Source: an uncultured Cryptobacterium sp. (lineage in GTDB: Bacteria; Actinomycetota; Coriobacteriia; Coriobacteriales; Eggerthellaceae). From it: a DNA stretch of 6,686 nucleotides. The notes beneath the pieces are model-generated. The model worked only from the letters and a program-made list of their open reading frames with translations. It made no database searches and was not told the origin of the DNA. Of the stretch, positions 5,396 to 6,686 are shown piece after piece. The stretch covers positions 1 through 6,686 of the forward strand of contig USIG01000096.1 in assembly GCA_900554685.1 (NCBI GenBank). The letters are read 5' to 3'. Position numbers and translations under genes: made by a program. The stretch's first letter is position 1. Each line of letters starts with the position of its first letter.

Positions 5396-6552
5396 CACCT
5401 CGTAAGGTTACTTATTCTCGAAGACCTAACCATGCGGCACGCGCTGCACATGCAAGAGGCGAAAAGGCATTCAGAACGTATGATACTTCGGCCATTCGTC
5501 CTAAAAAGTCTAAAACACCTCTTATTGCTGCAATAGTGGTTTTGCTGATTATCATTATTGCTGCAGTTGCTCTGTTTGCTAACGCAAGCTGCGCTCAAGC
5601 AAATCCCAATATGGTTGATGAAGGTCAAACAGTAACGGTTGAAATCGAAGACGGTTCAACCGTTTCTTCTATTTCCCAGAAGCTCTATGATGCCGGTCTT
5701 ATTGCGCGTACTGCTGATTTTGAGTCCGCGGTAAATGCGCAGGGAGCGGCATCTTCGCTTCAATCGGGGATTTATAATTTTGTGGGCGGTATGAGCAATG
5801 ATGAGATTGTACAAGCACTTCTCGCAGGACCTTCTTCCACATCAGCTGGTCTTACTGTACCTGAAGGGGCAACACTAGACACTATTGCTTCATTGGTTGA
5901 ACAAGCTTATGGAGGATCAATTACCGCTGATCAGTTTAAAGAAGCTGCAAGCTCGATAGATAATTACGTAGATACCTACCCGTTTTTGAGCGAATCAACA
6001 ACCGGTTCCCTTGAGGGTTTTCTCTTTCCTAAAACCTATGAGCTTATCATCAATGCAACTCCTGAACAGGTAGTTTCTCAGATGCTTTCCCAGTATCAAG
6101 ATGAAATTACTACCTTGGATTATTCGTACGTGGAAAGCCAGGGCATGAATCACTATGATGCGCTTATTTTAGCTTCCATCGTCGAAAAGGAAGCAACTGA
6201 CGATACCCGCACCAAAGTTGCAGCTGTTTTTTATAATCGTTTATCAAACCAAGGTGATCCTTCGTATGGAACCCTCGGCAGCGATGCGACGACAGCCTAT
6301 GAAGTGGGCGATAATCTCGATTCATACGATTGGTCAACCGATAGTCCTTACAATACGCGCGTCACTAAAGGGCTTCCACCAACGCCAATTTGTTCTCCGA
6401 GCTTAAGTTCCCTCCAAGCAGTTTGCTCTCCTGAGCCGAATTTCCAGGATTATTATTTCTTCTCATTCTGGCCTAATGATCAGGGACAAATTGAATACTT
6501 CTTCGATAAAACCTATGACGAGCATCAGCAGACTATCGCCAACCATTCATAG
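5392..6552 (+). CDS. mltG: Endolytic murein transglycosylase MltG (YceG family)
   Basis: This 386-residue inner-membrane enzyme cleaves nascent peptidoglycan glycan strands within the chain and is thought to set glycan length. Residues 1-41 form a basic, probably disordered cytoplasmic tail. Residues about 43-63 are a single membrane helix (PLIAAIVVLLIIIIAAVALF). About 78-150 is the small LysM-like region (VEIEDGSTVSSISQKLYDAG), and about 155-384 is the YceG catalytic domain. The catalytic Glu is most likely Glu265 in ASIVEKEA, equivalent to E. coli Glu218. Other family marks are KVAAVFYNRL (275-284), LGSDATTAY (295-303, where many homologues have LQ-S/T-DPT), SPYNTRVTKGLPPTPICSP (318-336) and the terminal FFDKTYDEHQ (370-379). 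The usual sequence after 'GLPPxPI' is kept. The ATG overlaps the ruvX stop by 4 bases; AGGA at 5381-5384 lies 7 bases before it and inside ruvX. The tail and single helix match a type II membrane protein whose catalytic domain lies outside the membrane. Confidence 0.95.
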   Translation: MTPRKVTYSRRPNHAARAAHARGEKAFRTYDTSAIRPKKSKTPLIAAIVVLLIIIIAAVALFANASCAQANPNMVDEGQTVTVEIEDGSTVSSISQKLYDAGLIARTADFESAVNAQGAASSLQSGIYNFVGGMSNDEIVQALLAGPSSTSAGLTVPEGATLDTIASLVEQAYGGSITADQFKEAASSIDNYVDTYPFLSESTTGSLEGFLFPKTYELIINATPEQVVSQMLSQYQDEITTLDYSYVESQGMNHYDALILASIVEKEATDDTRTKVAAVFYNRLSNQGDPSYGTLGSDATTAYEVGDNLDSYDWSTDSPYNTRVTKGLPPTPICSPSLSSLQAVCSPEPNFQDYYFFSFWPNDQGQIEYFFDKTYDEHQQTIANHS

Positions 6553-6576
6553 TTTTTATCAGAAGGTTGGTGTGGC

Positions 6577-6686
6577 ATGTCTTTGCTGAAGCCAGATAGA
6601 TATTTTTCGCGTATAAGCGCTATCAATGTGAACTCCGATTTGATCGGAGAGGGCTTTTCTGCGGTGTTGCTTGATGTGGATAACAC
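6577..6686 (+). CDS. yqeG: YqeG-like HAD-superfamily (IIIA) phosphatase, N-terminal part only (cut by window end)
   Basis: The frame opens at ATG 6577 and runs off the window after 36 complete codons. It starts MSLLKPDRYFSRISAIN, and its last visible residues are FSAVLLDVDNT. The DVDNT block is HAD motif I (DxDxT), whose first Asp is the nucleophile of this phosphatase superfamily. An 'LKPD-x-Y' opening and the DxDNT block within the first 40 residues are typical of YqeG-type HAD-IIIA phosphatases, related to bacterial and mitochondrial phosphatidylglycerophosphate phosphatases; the cellular substrate of bacterial YqeG is not settled. A purine-rich AGAAGG at 6561-6566 lies 10 bases before the ATG. 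The gene starts 24 bases after mltG with no terminator between, so it is likely co-transcribed. In many actinobacteria the next gene after mltG is aroE, which may follow here outside the window. The HAD motif is clear; YqeG rather than another small HAD protein is likely but rests on a fragment. Confidence 0.75.
   Translation, partial: MSLLKPDRYFSRISAINVNSDLIGEGFSAVLLDVDN

Noticed and set aside
5575..5595. Possible lipobox in MltG (NASC ending at Cys67)
   Set aside because: Position -3 is Asn rather than Leu/Val/Ile, and the protein has a 41-residue cytoplasmic tail before the helix, unlike a lipoprotein signal peptide. MltG proteins are normally membrane-anchored by this helix.
5368..5628. 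86-codon - strand open frame with many cysteines over the mltG start
   Set aside because: It is antisense to the mltG cytoplasmic tail and membrane helix. Its Cys/Asn richness comes from reading Ala/Ile codons on the opposite strand.

Overview
This is a compact run of bacterial housekeeping genes, all on the + strand, and both ends of the window cut through a gene. The order is: a probable rarA 3' end, a DUF948 membrane-anchored coiled-coil protein, an AI-2E-family (PerM-type) membrane protein, alaS, ruvX, mltG, and the first 36 codons of a yqeG-like HAD phosphatase. The alaS-ruvX-mltG core, with rarA and a DUF948 gene upstream, matches the arrangement known from Actinomycetota; for example, Mycobacterium has rarA nearby, then alaS-ruvX-mltG-aroE. 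Base composition looks well below that of typical high-GC actinobacteria (by eye mid-40s percent GC, not counted). Together with the AI-2E gene before alaS and the yqeG-like gene after mltG, this points to a Coriobacteriia member, possibly Atopobiaceae (Atopobium/Lancefieldella-like). That placement is inference from gene order and composition.

Region by region: 1-96 is the tail of the upstream gene. 132-809 is the DUF948 gene, behind a very strong Shine-Dalgarno. 832-878 is a clear intrinsic terminator with an 11-bp perfect stem and five Ts, which closes the first transcription unit. 932-2206 is the AI-2E-family gene, whose start is ambiguous. A candidate extended -10 promoter overlaps its stop codon (2182-2212) and could drive alaS (2271-4913). 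ruvX (4958-5395, GTG start) follows after 44 bases, mltG (5392-6552) overlaps ruvX by 4 bases, and the yqeG-like gene starts 24 bases later. I see no convincing terminator between alaS and the end of the window, so alaS-ruvX-mltG-yqeG probably forms one operon.

The genes do not form one pathway. They combine translation (alaS), RNA or DNA processing and recombination (ruvX, probable rarA), envelope building (mltG), and membrane proteins of poorly defined role (DUF948, AI-2E family). No gap exceeds about 125 bases, and there are no RNA genes, mobile elements, CRISPR arrays or large repeats.

I found no sign of a new biological system. The points worth a second look are small: the terminator's long loop, start-site and promoter questions, a cysteine cluster and a CGGCH variant in AlaRS, possible extracytoplasmic disulfide cysteines in MltG, a short internal repeat in the DUF948 protein, and a hairpin in the 5' coding part of yqeG.
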